This document shows, one piece after another, positions 1 through 10,021 of a stretch of DNA of 64,000 nt. Each line of letters begins with the position of its first letter. Position 1 is the first letter of the stretch. A model generated the notes under the pieces. It was given only the letters and a program-made list of their open reading frames with translations, ran no database searches and was not told the DNA's origin. The DNA comes from Russula earlei (lineage: Eukaryota > Basidiomycota > Agaricomycetes > Russulales > Russulaceae), in the NCBI GenBank assembly GCA_025769875.1, contig JAGFNK010000155.1, positions 43,911 through 107,910 on the forward strand. The letters are read 5' to 3'. A program made the translations under genes and the position numbers.

Positions 1-985
1 TAAAATCCAAGGCTATCGTCTGAAAGGGGGTTGCTTCCGTTTCTAGTGTTATTGGATAAATTGGTGGCTCATTACGTCTTGTGATTGTTTTATTTGATTG
101 ACACGTTGCACACCCTTTAACGTAATTTTGGATCACTTGTCTTTGATTGGGCCACCAATAATCTCTTCTTATTGCAGTATAGGTTTTGCGTAACCCTGGA
201 TGTCCTGCTGTTGGTCCGTCATGATATTCTCGAAGAATTGCTTGGTATGCTTCCATGCCTCCTGTCACCACCAAGGCTGTATCCTTCCTCCATTGTCCAT
301 TGACTAATTTGAGATCATAGTTGTCTTTCCATCGTTTCAGGAGTCTTGCTCCTTCTTCCTTTTTTTGGTCAAGCTTGGTTCTTTCCTCCATGGCCGTAAC
401 TTCTAGAACTTGAACAAATAGTTCATCTGGTAAGGCGGTGACCTCTTCCTTTTCTGGAACATCTGATTTGTAGTCAGGTCTTCGAGATAATCCGTCTGCC
501 CTATTTCTTTTCCCTGGTTGGTGTCGCAGTTCTAGATTGTATTGTGCCACTATAGGGAGGTATCTTGCCACCCGGTCCCTCAACTTTTGAGGTTCTCGAT
601 AGTACATTAGGTTCTTGTGATCTGTAAAGACCACCACCTTATGGGGTGATCCCAGCAAGAGATGCCTCCAGTTTTTGAGGGCGGCGACCAATGCTAAGAA
701 TTCTCTATCCCATACTGCATAGTTTCGTTCTGCGGAATTTAGGGTCCTGGAATAATATCCCACTTCTCTTCTTATCTGGTCCTCATCATATTGATAGAGG
801 ATGGCCCCTAGAGCATAGGACGACGCATCAACGTCCAAGAAGAACTGTCTCTTGAAGTTCGGCTGCCAGAGTATTGGGTCACTTGTGATTGCTTTGATCA
901 GTTTGTCTAGAGCTTCTCGGCATTCGTCCGTCCACTGGAAAGGTACTCCTTTCTTGAGCAACCGCGTTATAGGCAGAGGCTATAG
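1..985 (-). CDS. pol: gypsy A RNase H and integrase N-terminus (partial)
   Basis: From about 985 the minus strand stays open to base 1 in a frame shifted from RT. It encodes gypsy RNase H (catalytic VDAS, DREF and FTDH blocks, about 835-600) and then the integrase zinc-binding module: a His-rich EYHDGPTAGHPG near 230-200, YWWP near 150, and CATCQSNK near 105-85. Reading stops at the window edge just before the first catalytic Asp of integrase, in a conserved block ending ALDF. RNase H removes template RNA during reverse transcription; integrase inserts the cDNA. Confidence 0.85.
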
Positions 986-2081
986 TTGAAAAGTTTGGTA
1001 TGAAGGGTCGATGATACCCTATCATTCCCAAGGTTACTTGTATGTCTGTCTTGTCTTTACACTCTCTTGGCCATTCACTTAGTCCTTTGATTTTTGAAGG
1101 GTCCACTCGTATTCTTCCTTCTTCAGCTATCCATCCTAGGACTTCTATTCTGTTCTTTTCAAACTCGCACTTAGATACTTTTAGGAAGTACGAGTTTTGT
1201 TCCATCAAATCCAGGAATTCATGTACGATTTGTCGATGTAGAGTGTGGGCTCCTTTAGGGGTCATGACGATCCAGTCATCCAGGTAATTGGCAATGTTCT
1301 CTGGATATTTTTGAAGCAATGATCGAAAATCTCTTCTCATAGAGCGCGAGAAGTATGCCGGGGCATTTCTTAATCCAAATTGCATTACTTTCGGAATGTA
1401 AGTCCCCATAGGTGTCTTGAAAGCCGCTTTCGACTGGTCTTCTTCCGCAATCCTCATATTGTTATATCCTTTAACTATGTCGAATTTTGAGAATAGTCCA
1501 TTGTTCTGAATCCGCTCCATGATCCTTTGAATGCTTTCCAGTGTGTCATTGTCTGGTATCGTCCACTGGTTCAACTTCCGGTAGTCAATTATTAGTCTCT
1601 TTTCTTTGCTGTCCTTTTTGCCAATAAAGAATACTGGTGATACATAATTGGAGGCTCCAGGTTTAATGTATCCTTTCTCGAGTTCTTCTTCGAGATATTT
1701 TCTTAAGTATTCCTTTTCTTCTTGAGACAGGGGATAAATTTTGCAATCCAGGGATCTGGGCGCATCAGGGAACAGATTTATCTTCATATCTTCTTCTCTA
1801 CTAGGGGGGAAGCGTGTCGAAGCCTCTTTAGAAAAGACTTTTGCATGTCGATGATATTCTTCGGGCAAATCTTGCTCTGTCAGTTTCTGAGTCTTAAATT
1901 TTGATCTCTGGCCCATTCTTGAGCTAAGCTCGTTTTCTGTATATACAGGGCTTGGTCCTTTTTGGGCTTTCCGCATTTCTTGACTGCTTTTAGTTGCAAG
2001 GATTTGATATAGAGATCGAGATACTTGAGTCGTGCGCTTTCTAGGCGCAAGGATCCTTCCTTGAGTACTCCATTCTTCCAA
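955..2081 (-). pseudogene. pol: gypsy A reverse transcriptase (frameshifted)
   Basis: RT domain of a gypsy Pol: fingers motif with YVSPVFFIGKKD and LIIDYRKLNQWT, palm with FSKFDIVKGYNNM, thumb-side FGLRNAPAYF, and the catalytic NYLDDW motif at about 1290-1275. The frame overlaps the protease frame upstream because of an indel near 1895. A second frameshift near 955-985 ends the listed frame at 879 while RNase H continues in another frame, so the polyprotein cannot be made intact. Confidence 0.88.
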
Positions 2082-2476
2082 TCTATGGTTGGTTCAAATT
2101 CCCAGAGAAAGGGGTATCCTAGTATGACCCGATCTCCTCCCAGGGACGTGATGTAAAACTTTTGTAACTTGTTCCTCTTGTTATAATGGACCCTAAGCCA
2201 ACAGAAGTGCTTTAGCTCTCCTTTTTTGTTCTCAGTCCCATCGACATTTCGGACCATCATTGGTTCTCGAAGATCTTGTTTTCCTATTCCTAGTCTTTTC
2301 CAGGTTTCTTCATCCAAGAAGTTTTCTGTTGCTCCACTGTCTAGTAGAGCCTTTTCTGTGGCCATCCCTCGTGCCGTGTGAAATGAGAAAGGTACGTTCA
2401 TAGTTGCAATTCTCCTAATGTACACGGTGCGAGTTACTGCTGCCCTAAGTCTGGCCATCGACCTTGGGCTTATCAA
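1880..2476 (-). CDS. pro: gypsy A protease domain of pol
   Basis: Frame of 198 codons overlapping the end of gag in the -1 frame. It contains the retropepsin active-site motif LLDSGATENF (near 2340-2310) and a downstream ILGYPF flap/C-terminal motif, as expected for a gypsy aspartic protease that cuts Gag-Pol. In gypsy C this frame runs into RT; here it ends in TGA at 1880 because of a 1-nt indel near 1890-1905, after which the RT frame takes over. A start at ATG 2458 (MARLRAAV) is possible but fusion through frameshifting is more likely. Confidence 0.85.
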   Translation of the reverse strand: MISPRSMARLRAAVTRTVYIRRIATMNVPFSFHTARGMATEKALLDSGATENFLDEETWKRLGIGKQDLREPMMVRNVDGTENKKGELKHFCWLRVHYNKRNKLQKFYITSLGGDRVILGYPFLWEFEPTIDWKNGVLKEGSLRLESARLKYLDLYIKSLQLKAVKKCGKPKKDQALYIQKTSLAQEWARDQNLRLRN

Positions 2477-4248
2477 AAATCCTCATCAGCCATTATCTTG
2501 TCCAGGAAGGCATCCTTTTCTTCTGTCTTCATCCCTTTAATAGCTGCCATAATGCTATTGATGTCATAGGCAGGGGGTTGTTCTTCTTCTTTAGAGCTCT
2601 TTGCAGGTTCGTCTTCCTCTGCTTCAGTGGTTCGAGCTTTGACATCCTTCCCCTTTTGTTTGGAATCATCTTTCTTCTTCCTCTGGGGGCATTGCCGGCT
2701 CATGTGTCCCACCTTTTTGCATATAAAGCATTTTCCTTCTGCTTGTAGCTTCTTTCTTTCTTCTTCACTAAGCCTTGATGTAGCTTTGACTACATCTACA
2801 TCCATGGCGTTTGGATCCTTTTTGGCTTTCTTTTCCTTCCAGTTTTTAAGTCTTTGTGCCCTAGAACTCAGATTTCCGGATGCTCCTAAGGCGTTCTTCA
2901 TTTCGTTCAGAGCTGCTGCCTCTTCCCTTGCTATGGTTTGCCATGCATCTAAATTTCCAGCTGCCGGTAAGGGCCTTCTTCGGAGGATCATGGCATGTAA
3001 GTTTCTTCTAAGCCCATCTCTGAACAGTTTGACCGTTCCTTGAGTGTTTCTAGGCCATCCAGACATGAGAAGATATTGATTAAAGGTTGCGATGTAGTCA
3101 TCCAGCTCTCCTTCCTTCATGGTGAGTTGTTGGATGTTCATCGTGGCATCCTCTATAGTGGTACTGTCATGCCACTGATTCAGGAAGTCTGTTGAAAAGA
3201 GGTTCCATAGGTCTTCATCTTCTCGAAGGTGAGTTGGTGGCAACTGGAGCGCATGATCTCCTTGTACTCTTCTTATTAAGGCTTCTAGTTGTTGAATTAC
3301 CCAACCGTCAACTTTGTCTCCTTTTATGAAGGATAAGGCGCAGGCCACTCTTTCGTATGGCACTGTCATGACACTACTTTGAGAATTCATGATCCTATAC
3401 AGCTCAAATTCTTTCATGAACTGTATAGTCTTCTTCCTATTTCCTGCGTACATTGCTGGAGGTTGTCCTCTCATTGATCCTGTTCCTCCAGGGACTCCTT
3501 GAGCAGGTCCTGGGATGGCTGCTTGGGGAGGGCCTCCTCCAGGCGGCACTCCTCCTGGTGGTACCCCTCCACCGGGTGGTCCTCCTCCACCTGGGGGTCC
3601 TCCTCCGCCAGGTGATCCTCCATCTGGTGGGTCTCCCCCTTGTGGCACATTGGGGACTATGGGCACTAACATGGTTCCATGATGACTTGCGTACAAATTC
3701 CCAGACGTAGAATGGGTGGTTTGTGTCGCTATTTGGGTGGTAGTAGCCATTATTTCAGTTGCTGCTTGCGTCAAATCAATGGCTGTGGCGAAACGTTCAG
3801 TGAGTTCGTCTATTGGCTCCTTGTTCTTTTCGATTACTGGAGTGTCTTCGGGAGATTCGGATTTCTTTGGCTCGCTGACACTGGTAACAGATATGTCTTG
3901 TTCTGGTTCGCTTCTAAACAGCCACCCAGTGATATAGGGCTTGTTTTTGGTTCCTAAACCAAATTCTTCTGGATTGGTAATGAAGTTGTCCTCAAGCACG
4001 TAGAATCCGTCCTTGTCCCAATCAATGAAATACCAGTGATTGTTTATGTATTCCGCGGGTCGGACTTCGTTGTTATATTGAACGTCAAAAAATCCTCCTT
4101 TTGGATTTTCAGTAGGATGCCACCGTGCTCCTACACCTGTTAAGGAAAAGTTTTGAAGGTCCTGAGTTCTTCCTTCAAAACGTGCGTATCGTTTTCCGCT
4201 ACTTGCTGTCTGGAATGGAGCGGTAATTGAATCTGGATCCAGTTTTGC
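2473..4248 (-). CDS. gag: gypsy A gag
   Basis: Open frame of about 591 codons ending in TGA at 2473-2475; the only in-frame start candidate before the first ATG is a GTG at 3999-3997, and the frame is open back to a TAG at 4249-4251, so the true start is probably lost or further upstream. The N-terminal part (to about 3990) matches the start of gag in element C through a Tyr-Ile-Asn..Trp-Tyr-Phe block. A Gly/Pro-rich stretch (about 3520-3640) follows, then the capsid-like region, then one CCHC zinc knuckle (CFICKKVGHMSRQC, near 2700-2740) and an acidic tail. It should form the nucleocapsid-like particle and bind the element RNA. Confidence 0.88.
   Translation of the reverse strand, partial: AKLDPDSITAPFQTASSGKRYARFEGRTQDLQNFSLTGVGARWHPTENPKGGFFDVQYNNEVRPAEYINNHWYFIDWDKDGFYVLEDNFITNPEEFGLGTKNKPYITGWLFRSEPEQDISVTSVSEPKKSESPEDTPVIEKNKEPIDELTERFATAIDLTQAATEIMATTTQIATQTTHSTSGNLYASHHGTMLVPIVPNVPQGGDPPDGGSPGGGGPPGGGGPPGGGVPPGGVPPGGGPPQAAIPGPAQGVPGGTGSMRGQPPAMYAGNRKKTIQFMKEFELYRIMNSQSSVMTVPYERVACALSFIKGDKVDGWVIQQLEALIRRVQGDHALQLPPTHLREDEDLWNLFSTDFLNQWHDSTTIEDATMNIQQLTMKEGELDDYIATFNQYLLMSGWPRNTQGTVKLFRDGLRRNLHAMILRRRPLPAAGNLDAWQTIAREEAAALNEMKNALGASGNLSSRAQRLKNWKEKKAKKDPNAMDVDVVKATSRLSEEERKKLQAEGKCFICKKVGHMSRQCPQRKKKDDSKQKGKDVKARTTEAEEDEPAKSSKEEEQPPAYDINSIMAAIKGMKTEEKDAFLDKIMADEDF
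2476..2482 (-). promoter_or_regulatory. -1 frameshift heptamer GGATTTT at gag end
   Basis: Gag codons GAG GAT TTT TGA overlap the heptamer G GAT TTT, directly before the stop. A -1 slip joins gag to the protease frame, which is open through this point. GGAUUUU is a known -1 slippery site (dianthoviruses). Gypsy C has GGGTTTT at the equivalent place. Use in this element is inferred. Confidence 0.55.
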
Positions 4249-4438
4249 CTAGCTTTCAGTTATGATACCGACAAGCTTTTTCCTGGCAAAAATACCAATG
4301 GATTTGACTATGTTCTATATCCTTCTTTTCCAGGATATAAAGTCTTGGAGGAATTCCTAATCGACACAGGTTCCTCCCTATGACTACTTCTGCGTAAGTT
4401 GGGATCCGAATTTTGCTCCTACTTGGTGCAAAGGTAAG

Positions 4439-4452
4439 TTACGCTCGACTTA
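4439..4452 (-). promoter_or_regulatory. self-priming primer-binding site of gypsy A
   Basis: The 14 nt directly inside the 5' LTR read TAAGTCGAGCGTAA on the minus strand. They are perfectly complementary to TTACGCTCGACTTA at 4664-4651, where the transcript is predicted to start about 27 nt after the TATA box. No tRNA 3'-end complement (TGG...) is visible. This is the arrangement of Tf1 and sushi elements, in which the RNA 5' end folds back as primer. Function is inferred from complementarity and position. Confidence 0.75.
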
Positions 4453-4650
4453 TGTTAAGATCTGACAGATCTTAGTACCGACTCTTCTTGTGAAAGAGTT
4501 GCTTGATATAGTTCAAGCACTAGACTTCGAACCCTTTGATATTATCTCAGGAAGATTGAATGTAGAAAAGAGAGGGGCCTCTTTCAGTTAGAGTCTGCAC
4601 TATAATTTGTTTTAGATCGTTTGACAAAATGGTCGATTTTGTGAAAAGTG

Positions 4651-4697
4651 TAAGTCGAGCGTAAGGCTCGACTTCTTGGTACCACAGACTATTTATA
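4651..4697 (-). promoter_or_regulatory. core promoter and predicted RNA 5' end in LTR A
   Basis: A TATAAAT box (minus, about 4697-4691) is followed 27 nt later by TTACGCTCGACTTA (4664-4651), the self-primer. The start lies within a 9-bp perfect stem, AAGTCGAGC / GCTCGACTT with loop CTTAC. The same stem-loop is kept in the solo LTR A at 29140-29672. Confidence 0.6.
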
Positions 4698-4800
4698 CGA
4701 TATCTCGGTAACTACTGATCCGTTCGTAACGAAACTCGGGGTGTAAGTAGCTGAGAACCAGTAGTATCCAAATACAGAAAGCGCAATTCAGAATGTTGAA

Positions 4801-4822
4801 AATGACTCACGCGTGAGTCATT
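4801..4822. promoter_or_regulatory. palindromic Gcn4/AP-1-like double site in LTR A
   Basis: A perfect palindrome with core ATGACTCACGCGTGAGTCAT places two TGACTCA half-sites head to head, about 105-130 bp upstream of the LTR TATA box. TGACTCA is the established consensus of Gcn4/CPC1/AP-1 bZIP activators. The site is identical at 29307-29328 in another LTR A copy and partly decayed in the copy at 6040-6579. Regulation is inferred. Confidence 0.45.
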
Positions 4823-4990
4823 CTTTCCTAGTATCAGTCAGCCAGTCAGTAAGCAATCACTAAGCAATCAGTAAGGATCAGTCAGCCAATCAGTAAGCAA
4901 TCGACTAAGCAGATGATAAGCGACACATGAGTAATCACAGATGAGTCAGCAGGAATAGATGACAGTCGGAGAATCAAGAGAATCTTAACA

Positions 4991-5570
4991 GGACCCAATA
5001 GAACTATATAATGGCCTTATAAGTTAACCACTATTCCCTAACCAAACTACAAGTCCTCAAATGACCGGCCCTAAACTAACTAACAGGAAATGAATCAGGT
5101 GCTCACACGTGCCACTAAAGCAGTGAACACGTGGACAATGGAAGCTCTTACTCTCAGGAGAAGCCTTCTTACTCAGCAGCTTACTGAGCATGACTGAGCA
5201 TGCTCAGTAAGCGTCCTCCAACTTCTTATCATCACTCTACTGTGCTTGATAACAAGGTTATGACTTGTTCCCTATTTAGCAGTTCTCTTGTAGTATATAA
5301 GCGCTCAATAAAGTAGCGGACAGTCCTCAGACTGTCCATTTGTTTATGGCACTCTCCATCCCTGGGATACTCCTTTAAGGACCATCCCCTTGTGACTATC
5401 CTGGCCTCTTCCCTGCGTGACTGTTCTACTCTCACAGTAACAATACCTCTCTGGTATTTGTTACTACTCTGGATTCTACTCCTTGCCCACGCGGTCTTGG
5501 ACGTCTATCAACTCATCTTCGAGCTTATCCCTTGCTCTTGAACTGGATAGTTCAACAGTGAGTCTTGACA
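4991..5570 (+). repeat. LTR family D, right-hand part
   Basis: Ends GAGTCTTGACA at 5570, identical to the end of the complete solo LTR D at 24570-25532; its left part lies beyond gypsy A, which inserted into it. It carries TATATAAG (5294-5301) followed by AATAAAG and a long hairpin at 5179-5212. Base 5571 onwards returns to copia E2 coding sequence, so this LTR itself interrupts E2. Confidence 0.9.
5179..5212. repeat. 14-bp perfect hairpin in LTR D
   Basis: Stem GCTTACTGAGCATG pairs perfectly with CATGCTCAGTAAGC around the loop ACTGAG, about 80 bp upstream of the LTR TATA box. The same hairpin is intact in the solo LTR D at 24570-25532 and near-intact near 41930 in the third copy. Confidence 0.7.
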
Positions 5571-6039
5571 GTTGTATGGTAAGTGTTTCTTCAACTTCAC
5601 TTTCACTTTCTGATGGAGCTTTGGACAGGGGAGTTTCAGTTTGCAGGGTAATAATAGGTTCATCTGCTGTGTCCATGTTGTCCATGTCATCAGTTTGGAT
5701 GATAACATGTTCAAAGGATTTGACTGGGCCCCCTTCATTGAAGATAATGTTGTGTGACTCAAGGAAGTGATGTGAAGGTCAATGAATCAGATGGTAAGCT
5801 TTGTGGTTTTGGGCATACCCAAGGAACATGCACACTAATGACTTTGCAGCCAATTTGCTGTGTCTTTTGGTCAGGATGTGTATGAATGCATGGGAGCCAA
5901 AAACACAGAGGCAGGAAACATCAGGTTTGTTTCTGCTCCAGGCTTCCTCTGGAGTAATGTCTCCAAGTGCACATGTTGGAGAGATATTGTGCAGAAGGGC
6001 AGCATGTTGAAGTGCAACGTACCAGAATGATTCTGGTAG

Positions 6040-6579
6040 TGTTAGGATTCTTACGTTTTCGTCTGCTTACCTATGCTTTGGTGACTCATCCCTGCTTACT
6101 GCTGCTTACTCATCCTTCTTACTGTTGCTTAGTGATTCGCTTATTGATTGCTTACTGGCTTGCTTACTGATTGCTTACTCACTGCTTACTTCTTGATGAC
6201 AGATACTAGAAAAGAATGACTTGCATGTGAGTCATTTCTGACATTCTCGAATTGCACTTTACATTCTCAGATACTACTGGTTTTCAGCTCTCTGCTCTCC
6301 AAGTTTTGTACAAATCAGATCAGCTGTTATCACGATATTGTATAAATACTCAGACATACCAAGAGTCGAGCCTTATGCTCAACTTACTCTCTTACAAGAA
6401 ATGACTATCTTGTCAAACTCTCTAAACTCAAAGTCATCACTCTAAGTGAAAGAGGCCCCTCTCTTCTCCTACATCTACTCTTCCTGAGATAATATCAATG
6501 GATTTGAAGTCTAGCGCTTGAACTATATCAAGCAACTCTTTTACCAAGAGTTGGTAACAAGATCAGTCAGATCTTAACA
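6040..6579 (+). repeat. solo LTR A (540 bp)
   Basis: TGTTAGGATT...ATCTTAACA flanked by perfect 5-bp TSD GGTAG (6035-6039 and 6580-6584). It interrupts copia E2 integrase. The bZIP palindrome and the self-primer stem are partly decayed, making this the oldest LTR A copy here. Confidence 0.95.
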
Positions 6580-6882
6580 GGTAGGCTGGCATCACTCAGC
6601 ATTGCACAGACCTTGTCAAGTGAGGTGTGGTTCATGCATTTGGCAATGCCATTGTGCTGGGGGGTGTCTGGTATTGTAAGTTCTTGCCTGATCCCCTTGC
6701 TTTCCAGATGGTTTTTGACTTCATGGCCAATATATATTCACCTCCTCCATCACTGAAGAACTTTCATGTGGTGGCCAGTTTCCAGTTTGGCATGTGTGAT
6801 GAATGCTTTGAGGTGGTGTGTGACATCACTTTTGTGGCATAACCCTTTGAAGAATACTTTTTGAGATTTATCATCTGTGAAG

Positions 6883-7502
6883 TGTTAAGGCTCCAAAGTG
6901 CCTTAAATAAGATCAATGGTTGCATCTATGAACGCATCCTACCAGTGCAGATATGCTTGAGTCAAGCAAGCAATACTCGTGGAGGGGATGGAGTGCTAGA
7001 TCCTTCTGGAGTATGGCAACAAGATGAGATGGGCTCTGCAGACAGGGTAGGAGTCAACTGTTTGGGATTGGCAAACTAAGTCAAGCTTAGGGCTCAACTG
7101 TTACAACTGGGGGCTTTATATAGCCCTACAGGGATAAGGTTCGTGCTACTGTAGTACTGGTTGGTGCTATAGAAGCAAGAGGTGGGTCATAGAAGCAAGG
7201 TTGCTTCTATGTAAACGATCTTGGTGCTGGAAGCATTAAGTGCTTCCCTAGTAGCAATCTTGGTGTCATAAGTACTTTCCCAATCAAGGAAGCGATGTAC
7301 ATGGCAGTACAGAAACATCTGGGACAGAAGCAATGCTACTCATTGCTTCTTTAGTACATCTTCAGAGAGATATGATCAACGCGTTCCAAACGCGATATCA
7401 ACGGACATAAATGGTCAAGATCTGACGCACGCATGATGCAAACAGTGCAGTCCATAGTTCAGGTGTTCTGGCATCTTCCGGACCCCAAACCACTCGGTAA
7501 CA
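6883..7502 (-). repeat. solo LTR B (620 bp)
   Basis: Bounded by TGTTAAGGCTCC (left) and CGGTAACA (right) with perfect TSD TGAAG (6878-6882 and 7503-7507). Interrupts copia E2 integrase. Same family as the LTRs of gypsy B and C. Confidence 0.95.
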
Positions 7503-7956
7503 TGAAGGTGATGAAATACTCAAAGCCTTTGTGTGAGTGTGTTGGCATCTTTTTTCAGATGTCTGAGAAGATGTCACCAAGCACTGTGTTGGTGCACATT
7601 TCCATGGACTTTTGGATGTCAAGGTGTGTTTGTTTGCCTTTGATGCAGGGCTCACAGAGTGTGGTAGGTGCACTGTTTGAGATTTCCATTCCTTTTACCA
7701 TCCCTTTTCTGACCATGTGCATTACAGTGTCAACATTAAGGTGGCCTGATTGACAATGCCAGGTGTCAATGTCAGCTTTGGAGGCTGTGCAACATGCAAT
7801 TAAGGCAGTCTCATCCGTGGACTGCATGTCTTTGTCCTCATGATCAGCTGGGAAGCTTTCAACACTTGCAATCCAGGCTGTTTCTGGGGTGACAGTTCTC
7901 ATGTTCATAACATAGAGTTTTCCCTGGATTTGCCCATTGCAGGTGAGCATTCCCTG

Positions 7957-9240
7957 TTAGTTGAATAGTGGACAACCATTCTCAGTGAAATGGATATCAG
8001 TGCCACACCAAGAGAGTTGGGCAACTGATAGCAAAATTCCATTTAGCTCTGGGACAAAGAGTATATTGCAGAGTATGGCATTATGCCAGTGTCCATTTGT
8101 GTTCATGCAGACAGGGATGCACCCAAATCCAGTGGCATGGATGACACTGTTGTCACCCAGAGTGATGCATGTTGGCAGCATGAGGGTGGAGAAAGTGGAG
8201 AACCACTTGCAGTTACAGCTCATGGTGCATGATGCACCAGAGTCAACTATCCAGCAATACTGACTGGGCTGTATAGTGTGTGCTCAGAGAGTGAATGCAA
8301 CATTTGGATAGGAAGATGGGTCTGTGGTGATTGAGCTGAAGAGTTGAACATCATTGCTGGTTGTCTCAGCAACTGCAACCTTTGCAGACGAGGAGGTTGC
8401 CACAGCAGTGGAGGCAGGTGTGGCTGCCTTTGCTTGCTCCTATATGTTGTGGCAAGGGATATTGCAGTGAGTGCAATGTTTAATCTTATCCTTTTGCTTA
8501 TTTTTTCCCTTTGCTTTCTTAGTGGCTTTGTAGAAGAATGCAGTGGCACTTGTTCCAGAAGCATTCACACAGCATTGCTCTTCATTGACGATTTGGGATT
8601 TGATAAAATCAGTGGAAATTTCAGAGACTTTAGTGGTGCAAAGGATGGTTTTAAGAGTGGCCATGGATTCCAGGAGTGTCTGAAGGAGGATGTATGCGAG
8701 GAGCTTGTCCTCAATTGGGAAACCAAGGGTGGCAAGTGTTTGTGAGCAATGGAACAGCCTGTTGAGTTGGGGTTCAATGGGTTTGTCCTCAGACAGTGTG
8801 CCTTAGAATAATTCCTCTATGAGGTGAGTGATGCTTTGTTCACCAGTGCCTTCATAGCAGGCTGACAGCTTGTCCCAGCATTCTTTGGCTGTTTTGGCAT
8901 CAAGGATAGAGTTCAGGGGCTCATTTTTTAGTGTTAGGCATATTTGAACATGTGCCTTGTGGTCTCAGTAAAGCCAGTCTTTGGAGCCAGTAGGGTTGCT
9001 GCTTGGGTTGGGTTTGTTGTAGGTCCCATCAACTACTGTCCAGAGTTCTTGAGTTCTGAGAACTGTTCAGATGCAGAACTTCCAGAACTGGAACTCGGTC
9101 ACTTCATCATCAAGGAAAGGCATGTCATAGTTGCACAAGTTGGCCATTGAGGTAGTTTTCACAGCTCTTGCAGAAGGGGAATTTCCACTGTTTGGTGGGG
9201 GTGTACTGGTACTCATTTGCTATGATGTTTCATTCTTAGT
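7957..9240 (-). pseudogene. gag: copia E2 gag-protease (broken)
   Basis: Gag starts near 9215 and runs through a UBN2-type gag domain (to about 8560), a zinc knuckle beginning CTHCNIPCHN (near 8480, with the knuckle Gly-His replaced by Cys-His) and a protease with the intact motif WIVDSGASC (near 8255-8230). Frameshifts and stops split it. Protease residues PTCITL and FGCIPVCM correspond to PTRITL and VGRIPVRM in E, i.e. Arg to Cys changes from CGY to TGY. Confidence 0.82.
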
Positions 9241-9283
9241 TCTGGGCATGTTTAGATGTTGACTTGTTTTGTCTAGAGATGCT

Positions 9284-9297
9284 CAGGTCTCATAATC
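9284..9297 (-). promoter_or_regulatory. E2 primer-binding site, elongator tRNA-Met anticodon arm
   Basis: GATTATGAGACCTG abuts the 5' LTR. Its reverse complement contains GTCTCATAATC, matching the anticodon loop region (CAU) of fungal elongator tRNA-Met. Same 14-mer as in copia E and F. Confidence 0.65.
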
Positions 9298-9541
9298 TGT
9301 AGTGAATGCTCAGTCTTATTGTAGAAGACTAATACTAAAGTGTGTTCTAACCTATAATGAATGTTAAAGGAGCAATTAGTTACATGTGTGACGTAAATGA
9401 GTGTGTGACTGACCTCAGTCTTATTGTAGAAGACTGAGGGTCGAGAAAATTCTGTAAAATGAACTATATACATTTCTCCTTGTTTGTCATGCACCACATG
9501 AGCACATGACTGACTTGTTATGCTGTGGCTGGCCACAACTC
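9298..9541 (-). repeat. copia E2 5' LTR (main part)
   Basis: Minus strand: the LTR starts TGTTGGAG at 15718 (5 bp plus TSD lie beyond copia H) and ends CACTACA at 9298, directly followed by the primer site GATTATGAGACCTG (9297-9284). About 249 bp without copia H. It shows the twin stem-loop architecture of E and F LTRs with some decay. Confidence 0.85.
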
Positions 9542-10021
9542 TGTTGAGATCTGCACTGCCCAGAGTCTCAGGTGTGTTGTGATATGATCACAACTCGGAT
9601 GTGTTGACACGTTGGATCACCCGGACCAGGCATCACCAGCTCAGCTCATATGCTGCAGCACACGTTAGTTACACTGATAGAGTGATTTAGGACAATCAGT
9701 AGCTACTTACAACTGATCCTCAGACTTACTTAGTGATCCATGATGATAGTTAACTGTACTGCATCCAGTGGTGGTCTCAGGTACTTAAGAATGCCACAAA
9801 GTACGTAGATCACTTCAGTTTTGTGTCAACCAAACTGAAGTGAGTATTTACACTATGATATCTTATCTCACAGTACTGACGATGCATTGTAGCTATTGTC
9901 TGATAGGTACATTATTTATATCAGTTTTGTGTCAACCAAACTGAACTATTGTCTGATAGATCTGCCCACAATCTTATCATCTGCTGCTATCTAATCACAC
10001 ATACTGCGTCTATCTTCAACA
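9542..10021 (+). repeat. copia H 5' LTR (480 bp)
   Basis: TGTTGAGATC...CTTCAACA. Contains stem-loop 1 (9811-9842), direct repeat a1 (9893-9906), stem-loop 2 (9921-9944) and repeat a2 (9946-9959). It differs from the 3' LTR at roughly 20 positions, all transitions by eye. Confidence 0.96.
9811..9959 (+). other. twin stem-loop / direct-repeat module (copia H)
   Basis: Stem-loop 1: CACTTCAGTTT pairs with AAACTGAAGTG (11 bp) around TGTGTCAACC. Stem-loop 2 (9921-9944) repeats the core stem and the identical loop. The 14-mer CTATTGTCTGATAG occurs before and after stem-loop 2 (9893-9906, 9946-9959). The same layout with other sequences occurs in copia E, E2 and F LTRs. Function unknown. Confidence 0.8.

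Larger units (their letters stand above)
1..4990 (-). mobile_element. Ty3/gypsy retrotransposon A, 5' part (continues past left edge)
   Basis: Minus-strand LTR retrotransposon read right to left: 5' LTR (4453-4990), self-priming site, gag, protease, reverse transcriptase, RNase H and the start of integrase at base 1. The 3' LTR and most of integrase lie outside the window. It sits inside an LTR of family D, whose right part resumes at 4991 (GGACC is the right-hand candidate TSD). The pol frame is broken at least twice (near 1895 and 970), so this copy is not autonomous. Domain order protease-RT-RNase H-integrase places it in Ty3/gypsy; self-priming suggests the Tf1/sushi group. Confidence 0.93.
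4453..4990 (-). repeat. 5' LTR of gypsy A (LTR family A, 538 bp)
   Basis: Starts TGTTAAGATT and ends GATCTTAACA on the minus strand, so it has TG..CA ends inside a longer terminal inverted repeat. Two solo copies occur in the window (6040-6579 and 29140-29672), which fixes the boundaries. It holds a bZIP-like palindrome (4801-4822), a TATA box (near 4691-4697) and the predicted transcript start that doubles as primer. Confidence 0.95.
5571..7956 (-). pseudogene. pol: copia E2 integrase region (broken)
   Basis: Reading leftwards from about 7950: GAG-pre-integrase zinc module (HCQSGHLN ... CEPCIKGK, about 7765-7640), the start of the integrase core (GDIFSDI), the solo LTR B, integrase core remnants to 6580, the solo LTR A, then the post-integrase region with a Phe-Trp-Tyr-Val-Ala block (6000-6034) and the acidic linker before RT (5571-5760). 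Several stops and indels are present. Alignable with copia E 37930-39179 throughout. Confidence 0.82.

Noticed and set aside
3520..3640. Gly/Pro-rich repeat in gypsy A gag as a collagen-like or structural gene
   Set aside because: Lies inside the gag frame and recurs in gypsy B and C gag at the same place.
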